A stretch of DNA of 64,000 nucleotides, taken from Rhizophagus clarus. Its lineage: Eukaryota > Glomeromycota > Glomeromycetes > Glomerales > Glomeraceae. Both the position numbers and the translations under genes were made by a program. The stretch lies in NCBI GenBank assembly GCA_015698045.1, contig BLAL01000068.1, positions 124,001-188,000 on the forward strand, in the 5' to 3' direction. Under the pieces are notes generated by a model. It was not told the origin of the DNA and made no database searches. It was given only the letters and a program-made list of their open reading frames with translations. Below are positions 13,194 through 26,039 of the stretch, in pieces (within the stretch, counting starts at the first letter, position 1; each line of letters begins with the position of its first letter).

Positions 13194-13412
13194 GACTGAT
13201 TACGTTCCGAGATTAAAGCATAAAAGTATAAATTTATATGAAATGTGGATTATAACACGCGTTTCATAACACGCGTAATTTATATCAGATATGGAATGTG
13301 ACGTGTAACATTCATGTAACAGATTATCAGGTTACGAGGCGTATTTTTAGAAAGTCTGATGCATGAATTGACCTGTACGACGGGTCTGGATACTGATCCG
13401 AAAACTTTATTA

Positions 13413-13586
13413 TTACCGTATTTTATCGAAATTAAGCACCCTTTTTTTGCAGGGATTTTAAGCAAAAAGTTCGGGTGGTGCTTATTTTCGATACTAATTT
13501 TACTAGTAACATATATAATTTTTTCACGAAAAGTTTGGGGGAGTGCTTATTTTCGAGGGGTGTTTAATTTCGATAAAATACGGTAA
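13413..13586. mobile_element. MITE, 174 bp with about 28-bp terminal inverted repeats
   Basis: The left end TTACCGTATTTTATCG and the right end CGATAAAATACGGTAA are exact inverted copies, and the similarity continues inward over AAATTAAGCACCC versus GGGTGTTTAATTT. Inside, GTGCTTATTTTCGA occurs twice as a direct repeat. There is no coding capacity, so this is a non-autonomous DNA element. The open frames at 13280-13586 are products of it. Confidence 0.85.
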
Positions 13587-15140
13587 ATATTAATTTCAGA
13601 TATCAGAAATGCTAGAGAAGCGAATGAAATGCATAGTCGCTTTATCGAATAATTGAGCTAGAGAAAGCAATGGAACTTTAGATGAAATTTTGACAGGGCC
13701 CCGACTCAAATCTCATCGTAAGGAAATGGGGCATGTCATCGGTAATCACAAAAACTGCTATGCAATATAAATCAAATGCCTGGTAGGTAAATAATTTAGA
13801 TTATTGTATTTTTTTGAATGTGGATTCTGTTAAAGATTAAATGATGAAAACCTCCTGATAGAAACAATTTAAGACAATACTTTGTGAACCACAAATTAAT
13901 AACATATAATCATATATACTATCTTGTGAAACAAATCCTATTTCTCGAAACAGCGCTTTCAAATGCACTCGAACATGATATGATCATTGTTGTTAAAATT
14001 TCGATTCTCTTTCCGAATCCTCTATTTGTTATCGTTATTTGACTAGTTACTGTACTTCTTCCTTATCAATAAAGATGGCACGTGAAGGGTACCCTTGATA
14101 TTTTCCTTTGTATTATGGCATTAAATAAAAACTTCATCATCGATAACCTCTTCGATTGTGATCGTGTATGATTATAACGTTCAATTTCTCCACACTATTA
14201 CAATAATAATTACATGGTAAACAGCCAACTAACTAAATATAATAAAATATTTGTCCATTAATTTGACTAGTATTTTGAGTGAAAAAAATAATAATAGTAC
14301 GGATGCATAAAGTATAAACACCTTGTGGTCAAATTGATATATCATATCTTCCCGCAATCGAGAGTAGAGATAGTTAATTACACTAGTGATCCATATGAAC
14401 AAAAAAAAGTTTCAAAGTGTCATAATGATGATGCGATAATATTTTTTGTAATAGTTGGGACTAATACCATGTATATTTAAAGTAGAACAATATACAGATT
14501 ATACAATAATAGGAAATTCGTTAACCACATACTTGGAGAATACCAATAGCGTATGGAACTTTATTATGGTTGACATTTTAGTATATTCAACGCTCTTTAC
14601 AGAGAAAATTTCATATCTACTAAATGATGAACTATATTTTAATGTACGAGATCAACGCAGATAAGAAAAAATAGTGCTTGACTACTAATTATGTTTGTTT
14701 GGAATTAACTTTACCTATTTATCTGTTAGAAGTTTGAGTACCTTCAGGTATAAAATTATGGGAAAATCTTTTGTATCGCTAATTGTTAAATAAAGTTGAC
14801 AATCTCGTGTTATTATAAGGGTTTACAAAGAGTTCCTCTCGTTATAACATATTGTACTTACAGAGTCTGTTTTAAGTAATGGAGACTAAATGCAGTTCCA
14901 CTTAAAGTGTTGACTATTGTTTGCTGTTAAAAACTAGAGAGAATACAGAAACACATTTTTATTTTTTTTGATTTTACTTTGTTTGATTCTCGTACAACCT
15001 CTTTTATAACAAAATAACCATAAATGAAATAGCACATTGTGTAAATAAAGCTATTTTCCATAAATAGGAATCTACATTGATTATTTTATACTATATCTGA
15101 TATACATAGTAAGAAAGTATATTTTGATCAAATAAAAGTG
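13587..15140. other. Intergenic, no gene supported
   Basis: AT-rich sequence. The only frame worth noting (14455-14664) is short and Ile/Tyr rich, with no motif or splice partner. Confidence 0.45.
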
Positions 15141-15879
15141 ATAAGGTCTATCGGGGGTTAATATTTTTGTTCACACCGGATACCGAATAGAAAAAGTGGG
15201 TAGAGGGTCTAAGAGTCCGGTTAAAGTCCTACTATTTCTTATTTGCGGAAATTCTAAATACTTTCACTTCTTTCTTTTTCAAAAAGAATATCTTCAAAGC
15301 AGAAACTGAAAAAAAAAAAATTGCAAGATCGCTGCAAATGATATTGGCCCAGAATTTCTAATAAAGATTTATTGTCAAAATATTATCTAAAAAAATTTTT
15401 TTACATCCATTACCAAAAAAAATTCGCCATGCATGACTTATAAAAATCTTTTATAATGAATGCGATTTATTAAAAAAAAAAAATTTTCTTTAAAAATTTT
15501 ATTAGTGCGGTCTATTATTTCTAGAAAAAAAAAAATTCATGCTAACTTTAGTAAAACTATTTAACCAGGGTCATTTAATCTAACCAAAAAAATAATAATT
15601 ACCGGTTTTTTGCTTATAATTGTCATACATCCATTTCGCCGTTATACATGACTTATTGAAATTATTTTTCTAGTGCAATTTATAAGAAACTTAAAAAATA
15701 ACCATAAAAAAAATCCATTTTAGAAATTTTTTTTTTTTCCACTTCAAAAAAAAAATACGTGATCTATTAAGAAATATAAAAAAAAATATTGAACGTAAAT
15801 CCCCCAATTTAAGAAATTTGTACTACGTTTATATATCTTAACATTGATAATGCAGTGTAAACCGTTGGTTTGATGTTTA

Positions 15880-16215
15880 GGTTAACGGTTATCATCCGGA
15901 TATAAAATCAACTAACGGATTTAACCGGTTGGATCCGATAAAGGGTATCAGATACCGGATAGCCGGATCCGTAACGGGTTAACGGATGAAACAACAATCA
16001 GCAAGAAGTTGTTATAACTTAACTATTTTAAATAGTACAATAAAAAATATATCTTTTATAAATACAATAATAAAAATTTATGTAATCGTTAAATAAATAC
16101 TCATTACCCACTCGTTATCCATCCGTTAACAACCTGTTAACAACCCGTTATTTATGTTATTCACCTGTTATTCACCCGTTATTAATCCGCCATCCGTTAT
16201 TCACCCTTATACTTT
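15880..16215. repeat. Foldback array of CCGTTA/TAACGG and CCGGAT motifs
   Basis: From 15880 to 15990 the motifs read TAACGG, CCGGAT and ACCGG repeatedly. From 16100 to 16205 they read in the opposite sense as CCGTTA, with at least eight occurrences (CATCCGTTA, AACCCGTTA, CACCCGTTA and so on). The two arms flank about 110 bp of plain AT-rich DNA. The arrangement suggests a degenerate inverted-repeat element. A weaker cluster with CACCGGATACCG lies at 15170-15190. Confidence 0.6.
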
Positions 16216-16421
16216 ATAGTTAGTTTGAAATAACAAATATATAAAATTTGAACGTCCGATTCCAACACGTTAAAACTTTTGTCTGAAATAATTAAAAATT
16301 ATAACATTTGTGCGTCTTATCCCATACTTCTATTACTTTTTTTACAAGAAATAAACAATTATTCTCAGGAATTAACGTGTTATTATTGACTTTAAATAGA
16401 CATACTTGACAAAATATTATT

Positions 16422-18004
16422 ATGACAAATATTCAAGAAAATTCTAACAAGGCTGAGAAAAGAATACTTCTTATTGGCTCTTCAGGTAGTGGTAAATCTA
16501 CCTTAGGTAATGTGTTAATTAACAGAAGTGATAACTTTGAAAAAGTATTTGATGAAGGCGATTATAGTATTAGTAAGATAAAGAATATTAGTGAACCTGT
16601 AAAAGTGGAAATAGAGGGAATTAATTATAGTATAATCGATACACCAGGGTTTGATGACACATCCCTTGAAGTTACTAAAATTCCTCCTACTTTAACGAAA
16701 TTGGATGAATGCACCAAACTTGGAGTAGACTATATTCTTTTAGTAGTCAATAGAAGGTTTACTAGCAAAGATTTAGAAGTTTCTAAATATTTGAAAGACA
16801 TTTTTTTTGAAGAAAATGTTGTTGAGTATATCACGATTGTCTTCACCCATTTCTCTGGGTTCAAAAATAAAAAAATATGTGAGGAAAACATAAATAAATT
16901 GAGGAACGAAAATGATTCAATTTTTAACATAATAAACAATGTGCGTATTATACATGTAAATAACCCTCCTCCTCCTGATGATGAAGAAGATTCTGTGTCC
17001 TCTGCTAAAAGAGCTAAAGAAAATTCCAGAAAAACAATTCTGGATCATTTAAAGTTATATCAAAATGAAGAAAAGTGCAAACCTAGATCGGGTAATTTAC
17101 ATGAAAGGGTTAAAATATTTAATGAAAAAGAATTAAAAGATATGAAACAAAGGCATATAGATTTTGGCGAATGGGTAGAGGGGATAAATCATTACATTGA
17201 ATGGAGAAAACATATGAAAAACGATTTAACGAATTATAAAATAATTTGCTTATGCATATTATTAATTGTGAGATTGTGGCAGAGTACGGAAGATGCATTT
17301 CTTTAGTAGGAGGTGGTTCGACAAATCGAGATCAATAATATTTGACAAGTCCGCTAATTCTTGTAATACGTACAATTATTGTTAGTGATACGCTTAATTC
17401 CGCAGTTCGTCTAAGTCCAACTCCACTAGGTGATCTTGTAATACGCATTGCTGGTGGTACAGTTGATTTTGGTTCTAAATTTGTTGAAACTATTATAGAA
17501 AAAATATACCTTCAAAAGATTTCAATTATATTCAAAGAAGATAAAGAACAAAGGTCGATGATGTTAAAAAAAGAAATAAAAAATCAAATTAAAGAATATC
17601 ATGAACTTTCAAACAGAAGTTCAACCGAAATAATAAAAAATTTACAATTAAAAACATATTTTCCTGGTTTAACAACTGCGGTTGAAAAACTCTGTACATT
17701 CGTTGAGGAACTGAAGACTAATAAAAACTCAGAGTCGAATGAAACGAGTAAGATTAACGTGGCTAAACAAGATGAATCAAGGGTAGTGAAAGGTTTCGTT
17801 GCAAAGATAATAAAATCAGAAATGGATTTGGTTTTTAGTATGTTGCAGGAGGATGATGAATTTCTAGAAAGAGAGCAAGAATCTCTTCAAAAGTCTTATG
17901 AAGAATTAGAATATAAAATGAAGAAACTTGAGGAAAAATTAGAGAATGAAAATTTAGTTTTTCTCTCAAAGGCTCAAATCGAAGTTCCTTCTGGGCAAGA
18001 TTAG
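16422..18004 (+). pseudogene. AIG1/GIMAP-like GTPase with frameshift
   Basis: The first frame (16422-17306, 294 codons) opens with a P-loop GSSGSGKST at residues 19-27 and a G3 motif DTPGFDD at 73-79, with VFTHFSG following as the likely G4-region equivalent. This is the order expected of AIG1-type (TRAFAC class) GTPases, which bind GTP and often act at membranes. Around 17270 the reading moves by two: EIVAEYGRCISLVGGG continues in the second frame, passes a stop at 17336-17338, and runs to 18004. That C-terminal part has a hydrophobic stretch near 17350-17400 and a Glu/Lys-rich coiled coil from about 17860 to 17960. One indel plus one stop separate the halves. Either the gene is a young pseudogene or there is a sequence error; a short intron here is possible but the donor would be poor. 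Confidence 0.75.
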
Positions 18005-19181
18005 TTCAATTTTTTTATATATATATATACATGGCTCGTTTGGTCAGAACTAGACCAGTAATTGTCCAGAAAGAATTTATTTGTATATTTATTGTCCTTT
18101 AATTGCAACAATTGATACAATAGTATTCGAATTCTTTACTTGTTAGTAAGCGTTTTCCTTTTTGTGGTTTACGATGATCATCGATAGGAAAAAGCGATGG
18201 GAAATTTGTATAAATATAGGTTTTTCAAGAGTTAACAAAAAAAAAAATAGCGTAGAAAGATAAGAATAAGATCATAAACAAATTTCGATTTGTTCCTTCC
18301 CCACCAGTGTTCGCACATATATTAATAAATAAATATACTTTGTTTCTGCCCTTAATAACTAAACATTCGTATTTTTACGTATTTGGCGTGTCAGATTTCG
18401 TTTGTTACAGTAATATTAGCCGACTGTTCTTGTTTAACGAAATATTGCGATGATGTCGTTCGGAATACGTGTTGAAAAACAGGAAATACTCCGTCAAAAT
18501 TCATTACTAATACTTTTTCTATTGCCGTAAACAATCGTCTTATTTTTTTTTAATATACTTGTAACTCTTTATATACATAGTTAAAGACTTAAAACAAATT
18601 TGTCTACCATGTGTAGACTTTTCTGGAACTGAAAATCCCAATAATCGTATATAGTGTGCCAATAACTATACTGTATACAGTAGTTTTTTGTATAAAAAAA
18701 ATTCATAAATCATATGTTTCAATAAAGTATTATATCATTTGGAATATTGTTACGCAGTGTTGGGAATCCAAATTCATTTTGGAAGACTTGCTTGTTACGT
18801 AAACGAAAGTTTAGGCTTCCGTTCCATAGCGATACATTATGGGTCACAGTCTCGTAAAGATTTGCTGCGTCTTAAAAAACAAACAGGTGTATGATAAAAC
18901 ATTATCCAGATTTTAAAAGACCATAATTTGACAGTTTTCTCTTACCAATCATTATTTTGTACCCATGCACTAATCTTATCTAATGTTTTGTTGATTCTTT
19001 TGATCTAGTTCTTCACGAAAAATAAATTGATCAAGTGTATATTGTATATGTAGTGAAATATGAAGTCGATAATCAAGAAACTATTTAACTTCACTACTAA
19101 AACGAATCATTACTGTTGGTAACTCTGCATTCTGGAAAGTTAATAGCTTTCTTGTTATACTTGTTGGAGGGATAGATTAAA
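18005..19181. other. Intergenic, no gene seen
   Basis: Starts with a (TA)n tract at 18016-18028. Otherwise AT-rich with no supported frame. Confidence 0.45.
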
Positions 19182-19457
19182 ATGCGGATCAATCACAAAA
19201 TAAATACGCACGGGAGTACCAGTGCATGTTCATTTTTTACTCTAGATTTTTGGAATGGAATGAAAGAAAACATAAAGGATGCAGATGTACTATTGAATTT
19301 TAATACTGGGGATTTCTCTAGACCAAATTATTTACTTCAAGATTGCATTGAGTCGGAAGCGAAAAGACTACGATCATATCTATTATTGACCGTAAAGAGC
19401 ATTGAAAAGAATTCGAAAAAAAATAAAGAAAAGCTCCGTCACTTCTACAATGAGTAG
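19182..19457 (+). CDS. Hypothetical ORF, 91 residues
   Basis: ATG-initiated frame of mixed composition with a hydrophilic middle (FNTGDFSRPNYLLQDC) and a Lys/Asn-rich C-terminus. No signal peptide, membrane helix or known motif was seen. It could be one exon or a fragment of a larger gene; no convincing partner exon was found on either side. Confidence 0.3.
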   Translation: MRINHKINTHGSTSACSFFTLDFWNGMKENIKDADVLLNFNTGDFSRPNYLLQDCIESEAKRLRSYLLLTVKSIEKNSKKNKEKLRHFYNE

Positions 19458-19772
19458 CACTAATAAAAGCAATAAAAGGTTTAGGAAAGTCCGAAGAAAA
19501 TGCCGAATAAGAATTAAGACTTTCAATGGATAAAATTAGTAGTTCTCATTATTAGTGACAATATTTCTGTTAGTAGCATTGCATGTCTATGTTCTTGAAA
19601 AATGTCACATTGTCACATGTAATGATGTAATATAATCTCTGCATTACATCTTAAATTGCATATATATTGTGCAAAAACATTGAGTCGATACAAAAAAATC
19701 TATTTTTTTCCGTCAAGTGCATAATTTTTTTCGCAAGCACATATTACATATATAAACGCCATGTTTTCATAA

Positions 19773-20030
19773 GCTTCTTCATCTGCTTCACCTGCCTCAA
19801 TAACGGAAGAAATTTTCACTAGAACGATAGTCGAAAAATCAATGAAACAAATTGAGTATTTTGAGATTCAATATTTACATTTTGACCAGAATGTCATATA
19901 CGGCGAAAATTTCATAAATCGTCCAAATCTCTACCATGAATTAATAATTTCTACACTCAGAAAACAAAGGAATCGTGTGGATATCCTCATTTCTTTTTCT
20001 AAAAGGAAACGACTTTCTATAGATATATAA
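19773..20030 (+). CDS. Hypothetical open frame, possibly a single exon
   Basis: Open for 86 codons following a stop at 19770-19772, with an ATG at 19842. The N-terminal part is Ser/Ala rich (SSSASPASITEEIF) and the C-terminal part basic (FSKRKRLSIDI). Since CATAAG precedes the open stretch, it might begin at an acceptor site. No family is recognised. Confidence 0.22.
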   Translation, partial: ASSSASPASITEEIFTRTIVEKSMKQIEYFEIQYLHFDQNVIYGENFINRPNLYHELIISTLRKQRNRVDILISFSKRKRLSIDI

Positions 20031-21790
20031 TATCTCTAGAGTTGCTTTCACGAAATCTTTGAAATCTTTTCCATCATTCAAACTAATATTAATTATGTAA
20101 TCAGTATATCAATTTTTATTTAAGGCCATGTATAAATCTGAAATCATCTTTTATTTTGAGAAAAGCACAGCTAGCAATTTTTGCTTGCACAAAAAAAAAC
20201 TCGATAAAGAGACAGTTTTATAATATTAATACGCTTGCATAAAAAATGTCACGTAACAAATGAAACTGACGTAAAATAAAAATGTATTTCTAGAAAAATG
20301 CGAGGCAGGCTTTTCTTTGAATTCGTTTTAAGATTCTTAGTAACAAAAGAGACAAAAAGAATAATTTTTTTAAGAAACGATTTATCAACAAATGACAGAA
20401 AATTCCAAATCTACAGCCAACACGAAAGATTACCAGAAACTGACTAAAAATTGTACCCGACTTTTCCTATTTTTTTCTTTTTCCCGTAAAAATGCGTTTA
20501 AGAGGAATAAAGTTTAATTAACAATTCTATATCTATTAATAACTTCATAGGTTGCGTTTAAATTTGAAATAGTCTGTTTTTCTTAGATGAATCTATCCTT
20601 AATGTGACCGAACGAAGATTTCCATTGAACAAATATTAGAATCGTTTCAAAATGAAACAAATAATAGAATATTTGATTCGTAACCTGAGACGTTGTTTTC
20701 TTTGGATTTCTCTCTGAGAAATCACCATTCCTGAAAGGAATCCAGAAAATGAAAAGAACCAATAAAAAACATTGATCGTTAATCGTACGTTTTTAAACGA
20801 ATGTAAAAAAAACTTAGAGATTAAAACTTGTGAATTCTATTTTTTTAAGACCTGTTTTTTAAATTCCAAAGGAATGCGTTTCCTTGAAGGAAACAAAAAG
20901 ATAACTTAGCGGAAATCTTGTTACGATTTATGAATTCGAAAATATTAACCTGGAATCTAACTCAGGTTCTAGTCTCCGTGTTTTTAATCTTTTAACGGCG
21001 CTTTCATTGTTTACAGTAGGAATCTGCAAATCCGTAAAATCTTGATTCAATGGAACGAAGATAAGGAATTGAATAAAAGAGAATTCAAACTCTTCTACAG
21101 TCAAACCATAGGATCAAATATGGATCTCTGGTTTACAGAAATTCTTTTCGACTTGTACTTTTTTTTGCTGATTCATTTACGGATTAGAATTAATGATGAA
21201 AATTCATTCACAGTCAAGAGAAATTTCTAACGTAAACTTCAAATGCAAAGAACGATATAGTATATATTAAGTAAACGAATTCGAAAAAAAGTTCTAAGTG
21301 AAATATACACTACAAGAAAAAAAAAAGAGTTATTGAATATGTTATTTGTCGAATGGCTGTTAATACGTTGTAAGTAGGATTTCACAACATATCCACGATT
21401 TCTTTCTTTCTGGATTCCTTAGCAGAATTACGCTATCTCGAATCCTTAAAGTTAAAAATACTGCACATAAGAGTTTAACTTCACCCACTGATCTAGACTT
21501 AGCGACATTCTTACGAGCTTCATTTTTTTATACAATATTCTAAATATCATTAGATTAAAGTTTAATATATTTGAATTTTATGAATGTTCTAAGTGATATA
21601 AATACGATACCATCAACTTTTTCAAAATGATTCACTTTCAACGCAGTTATATTAAAAAGATTTTTTTGCATATTGGCTCTTGTAGTATTTCTAAAGCCCT
21701 TTTGTGTCGCAAAGCTAACAGTTTATTTTGATGTTTAAAAATATTAAAAATTAAATGAGTCAAACGACTGAAACGAGTCACTTCATATAT
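20031..21790. other. Intergenic with small palindromes
   Basis: AT-rich sequence with short local palindromes such as ATTCCTGAAAGGAAT near 20728 and TTCCTTGAAGGAAA near 20880. No supported gene. The frame at 21042-21230 is short and without motif. Confidence 0.4.
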
Positions 21791-21793
21791 ATA

Positions 21794-21857
21794 ATAGGGA
21801 GGTTAGAATATCACCGAACTGCGAAGCAGTTCAGATGATATTTTAACCCCTACCTAT
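21794..21857. repeat. 64-bp hairpin-forming inverted repeat
   Basis: The arms begin ATAGGGAGGTTAGAATATCA and end in TGATATTTTAACCCCTACCTAT (with small mismatches); the core GAACTGC-GAA-GCAGTTC is perfect. This could be a tiny foldback element or the end of a larger one. There is no coding content. Confidence 0.7.
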
Positions 21858-22311
21858 CAATATGCAATTTATACTAGTTGACTTAAAAATTAAAACGTTA
21901 AATTCTTCTATATCTATCGAGCTGGGATTTTTTATTTTGGGATTTTGATAGTCTGGATTATGGGCGTCGGAACTTTGAGCGTCGGATTTCGTACAAGGCC
22001 CTAAAACAAAAACCAACTGCAATAAGTTGAATGCTAGGAAAAGGAGAAACAAAAAGGACTGGGCTTGGTCCAAGCCTCGAAAAAAAAAGAAAAGGTAAGA
22101 ACAAGGAAAAAAATTACAAAACTCCACTACCTATGAACTATATGACAAATAAACTATACTAAAGGAAAGATCGAATTAGACGTGAAACGTGAGATAAAAA
22201 TTAAAAAAAAAACCCCGAATCTAGACTAACATATCCCTGAAAAAAAAAGAACAAATCTATTATAAATCCTTCTCTCCGCAGAGTTCCGAGGTTCCGCTGT
22301 GGACTCCGATC

Positions 22312-22479
22312 AAAGAAAATTCATTTATTACATTTGGTGGAGAATTAAGAATATGTCAGAAACAGTTGCTTAATTACTTTATTATCTAGAAAGTATAAGA
22401 TTGATTTGATAGATAAAGAAGCACCTTTAAAGATCTATCCGCTACTTTATCTATATAATTATTAATAGAAATTAGAATT
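22312..22479 (+). pseudogene. Cytochrome P450 C-terminal fragment
   Basis: The reading NSFITFGGELRICQ is the heme-binding loop of the P450s at 43.9 and 48.4 kb, with the Pro-Gly after the cysteine lost. A frameshift follows. RKYKIDLIDKEAPLK and then LLIEIRI match the last residues of those genes. Nothing upstream (I helix, ExxR) is recognisable, so only the last 60 or so codons of a P450 survive here, about 21 kb from the cluster. Confidence 0.8.
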
Positions 22480-25400
22480 AAACAATATAGAAGTAAGTAT
22501 AGCAACTTTTTTCTATTAAAAATAAAAATTTACTTATATTTTTAATTATTAATATAGCTGATAAAATGGGAACCACATATTTTACTTGTAGTAAGTCTTT
22601 TTTTTTAAGTAGTATGAAAATTCATATATGAAAAGGATGGCGGTTAATGTGAAACAGAATATTCACATGTGCCGACTGACCTTCTTATCAAACTTTAGCG
22701 TTAGTATCTAATGAAATAAAAGAAAACATCAAATAGAATAAACATCTTGATCCTTTGCAATTATAACATGTATAAGTTGAGAAGAGCGTGTGAAATGATG
22801 GATGATATTAATCATGAAAATAACAAGAAAACAGTAAAAACGTTAGTAACGTTTTTTTGAAATCAAAAAAAAATAATATACACTTCTTTCTACTCCCTAA
22901 TTTACCTTTAAAAACTCGACATTCCTAAAAAAGATAAGTAAACAAACATTAGAAATGTTTTTTTGAAATCAGCTTAAAAGAATAATTGTCTTTCCAGTCC
23001 ATTTCAAAAACCTAAATAGATAATCTTGGTAGTCGAATAGAATTACAAACGTGTATATATACACAGTTATACCGAATCAGTCCGTTCCAATGATAAAATT
23101 TTTCAAATATCCGATATGTCTAAATTCATTATAGATTATAATAATCCATTCCGATCCCCGGTTTATCAGTTTATCGAACTTCACTGTGTATACGCATGTC
23201 CGAACTGCATATTTCTTGTAATAGTGTTTAATATTTATATTAACCTCAATAAAAAACTAAAAATTTATTTGTATCCATCATTAAAATTATTTCTTAAGTA
23301 AAAATCTGCGTTGTAAAAATTTCTTTTATTCCTAGTACAAGTCCGATTTCGATTTAATGAACTTCTTTTAACGCTAAAAATCTCTTATCTCTTTCTTAAC
23401 AATACAGTGATAAAAAATTTCTCGTCTTTATTCTAAAAATATAGCCCAGTAAAATTTTTTTCTTTTTTATAATACGGTCCAATCTCAACATTTCTTTTAC
23501 AAAGATCAACAATACAGTCCGATCTTGATATGATGAACTCACAATAATACTGTATAAAAAACTTCCAATTCATCGAAGCTTTTTATTTTATAATGTACCG
23601 AATATTTATCAAACCTTCATTTTCATGCGCTCCTGAACCACGCCTATATAGTGCTTCGCAATTGTTATGTTTCTTTCAATCATCATAGTATATTATTATG
23701 TGTTACATCAAGAAGTACTGGAAATAATGGTGAATATGATTTGTCCTTTTTTAAATCAATTAAATTTGCTTACAGACCAGGAATTACCTATTTTAAAATA
23801 AATTTAAAATATAATATGCAATATTATGCTTATTATAAGTCAATAATAATCGTGTCTGCATAATGAACTTTAATTACGAATATTATGCCCTACATAATTA
23901 CAATGATATCAATGATATATTAAACTATATGATATTAGAACTAATTTTATTGGGTTAAAAATTTAGCATTATTACAATTACCTTAATATTCTCTTTATTC
24001 ATCATAATTATCGTCACCAATCCCGCCTATTATATCATCTATACCATTACCTTTTCCGACTTTCTCAAGTATTTACCAAGACCTCCTTTGTCGGTAGATT
24101 ATGCTCACCAATAAGTTCTTTTATAAAATTGAAAATTTTGTAGAAAATTTTAATAAATGAGAGCATTAGAAATAGCTGCGTAGGAATAAATTCTTAAAAA
24201 AAAATACGAAAAATTGAATTTTTTAATCGGCTGACCCAAATTTATAGGGCCAACCAATCGGGTCACTTGGTCCATCAGGTCAAATTCGGATCATTACTAA
24301 TTTTATGAAATACTATTGCGATGATGGATAACAATAGTAGCAGTATATTAGTAAATGTTGTCACGTTGAATAATTAAATAATATATCTACTGAAAAATGA
24401 CACAGATACATAGAAAATTTAATATATTGAAGATATAATAGAATCAAAAAGAAAGAGAGTTGATGACCTTAGAAAAGAAAAGGATGCACCATCACAATCT
24501 TCTCATGATACATCCGTCTGTGTAGTAATTTTTGTAATTTTTGAAAAAATCGGCCTTTTAAGTAATAATTTTTTAGCTTACGAAAGTTGCAGAGTCAGAT
24601 TTTGATTGTATCAACTAAAAGAATTTTTTCATGAATTTGATAATAAACATTTTTTTTGTTCACTAAATAAATAATGATTAACGAAAAAATCATATGATTT
24701 ATCTAAATTTGATTTTTACTTTGACTTACGCATTTCGTAGAATATTCCGATTATTCAGACGATCGATAATCGTCATGTAGCCAACCACTGTGATTTTCTT
24801 AACCATGCTTTTAACTTTTTTTTTTAACAATACTTTTTTTGTTTTTTCCTAACCATACTTATAAATTTAATCAAATATTTAGTGTTACTTTTTAAATAAA
24901 TAAAAGGACTTTATTCTATTAATATTTAAATTAGAGAGACTTTATTCTATTAATATTTAAATTAGAGATTTTTTGATCGTTAAACAATTACGATTAAATA
25001 AATTTTATCGTTAATAAATTTAACATTAAATTAGATTATTTTCTAAAAATTTCTTATTTTTAAATTATTTTCTTTTTTTTTTAAATAATTGTTTTCTAAA
25101 TTTCTTTTTTTTTTAAAAAAAAAAAAATAATTATTTCTAAATTTCTTATTTTCTTATTTTCTAAGAATTTCATTATTATGAGTAGTATTTTCTAAATTCC
25201 TAAACGTTTTTTTAAATATAATAAAAGTAATTTGTCCATAAATTTTAAATCTGATACTAATCTAATAAAAACTTTAAAAACCTATTTTTAAATTTGTGAT
25301 TTCTTTATCTTTTTCCACCTTCCATTTAACGGTCATTTCTCCATTGGTTGATAATCTGGTTTTTTTTCTCTTCAAGATTTTTTATTCATTAATATCTGTC

Positions 25401-25548
25401 CTATTTCTTTTCAAATTCCTCTTCTTCTTCATTTTACATGATTATACGTTAGTAATTTGTTTTCGTTTGTAATTTGTTTTAAATCTTCAAATCAAAAAAA
25501 AACCTTTTGTTATTTTTAACAAACAATCTTGACTTGATTTTTCTGTAA
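22480..25548. other. Gene-poor, repeat-like AT-rich stretch
   Basis: 22830-22960 has two loosely related units around AACGTTAGTAACGTT and ACATTAGAAATGTT, each followed by TTTTTTGAAATCA. 23290-23580 has several loosely repeated units with AGTCCGATTTCGATTTAATGA-like sequence. At 24909-24969 a block GACTTTATTCTATTAATATT occurs twice in tandem. No gene is supported. Confidence 0.4.
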
Positions 25549-25761
25549 TTAATCAGAATAATGTGTAATATGGTTTTTGAATATTAGCAAATAAATCTCC
25601 ATTTGTTCTCCATTGCTGTATTCAAATTTTGATTGAGATTTGTCTTTGATTTCAAAATTTCCACAATTATATGATGAAATAATTAATTTTATAGGGCGGA
25701 AAATTTCTTGAAATGGATTATAATCTCCAAAATCGGTTGAATTATGTTGAAGAAAGTGTAT
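25549..25761 (-). pseudogene. Unidentified coding remnant
   Basis: A 70-codon frame with no ATG, bounded upstream by a stop. It reads like conserved globular protein: NSTDFGDYNPFQEIFRPIK, then SSYNCGNFEIKDKSQ, and ends LIFKNHITHYSD. A possible acceptor TTTATTTAG lies upstream, but joining there does not keep the frame. I read it as the last exon of a dead or incomplete gene of unknown family. Confidence 0.35.
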
Positions 25762-26039
25762 TCAATTGAATAATCTTTTGAATAAATGTCTAAATAAAAA
25801 AAAAGTAATAATTAGAAAATATTGTTTTAAATAATAAAAAAATAGCTAAATAATTAGTTGGTATATACCTTTGATTATTGTAAATATAGTAAATGACATG
25901 ACCGTTAAAAATTCATTCATATTTGTTGATTATTAATGAAGTTAAATCCACCATATATATGTTGATCCAAACCACCCGTATATTAACAACTTGATATAAA
26001 AAGTAAAATATAAAAAAAAATAAAAAGTAAAATATAAAA

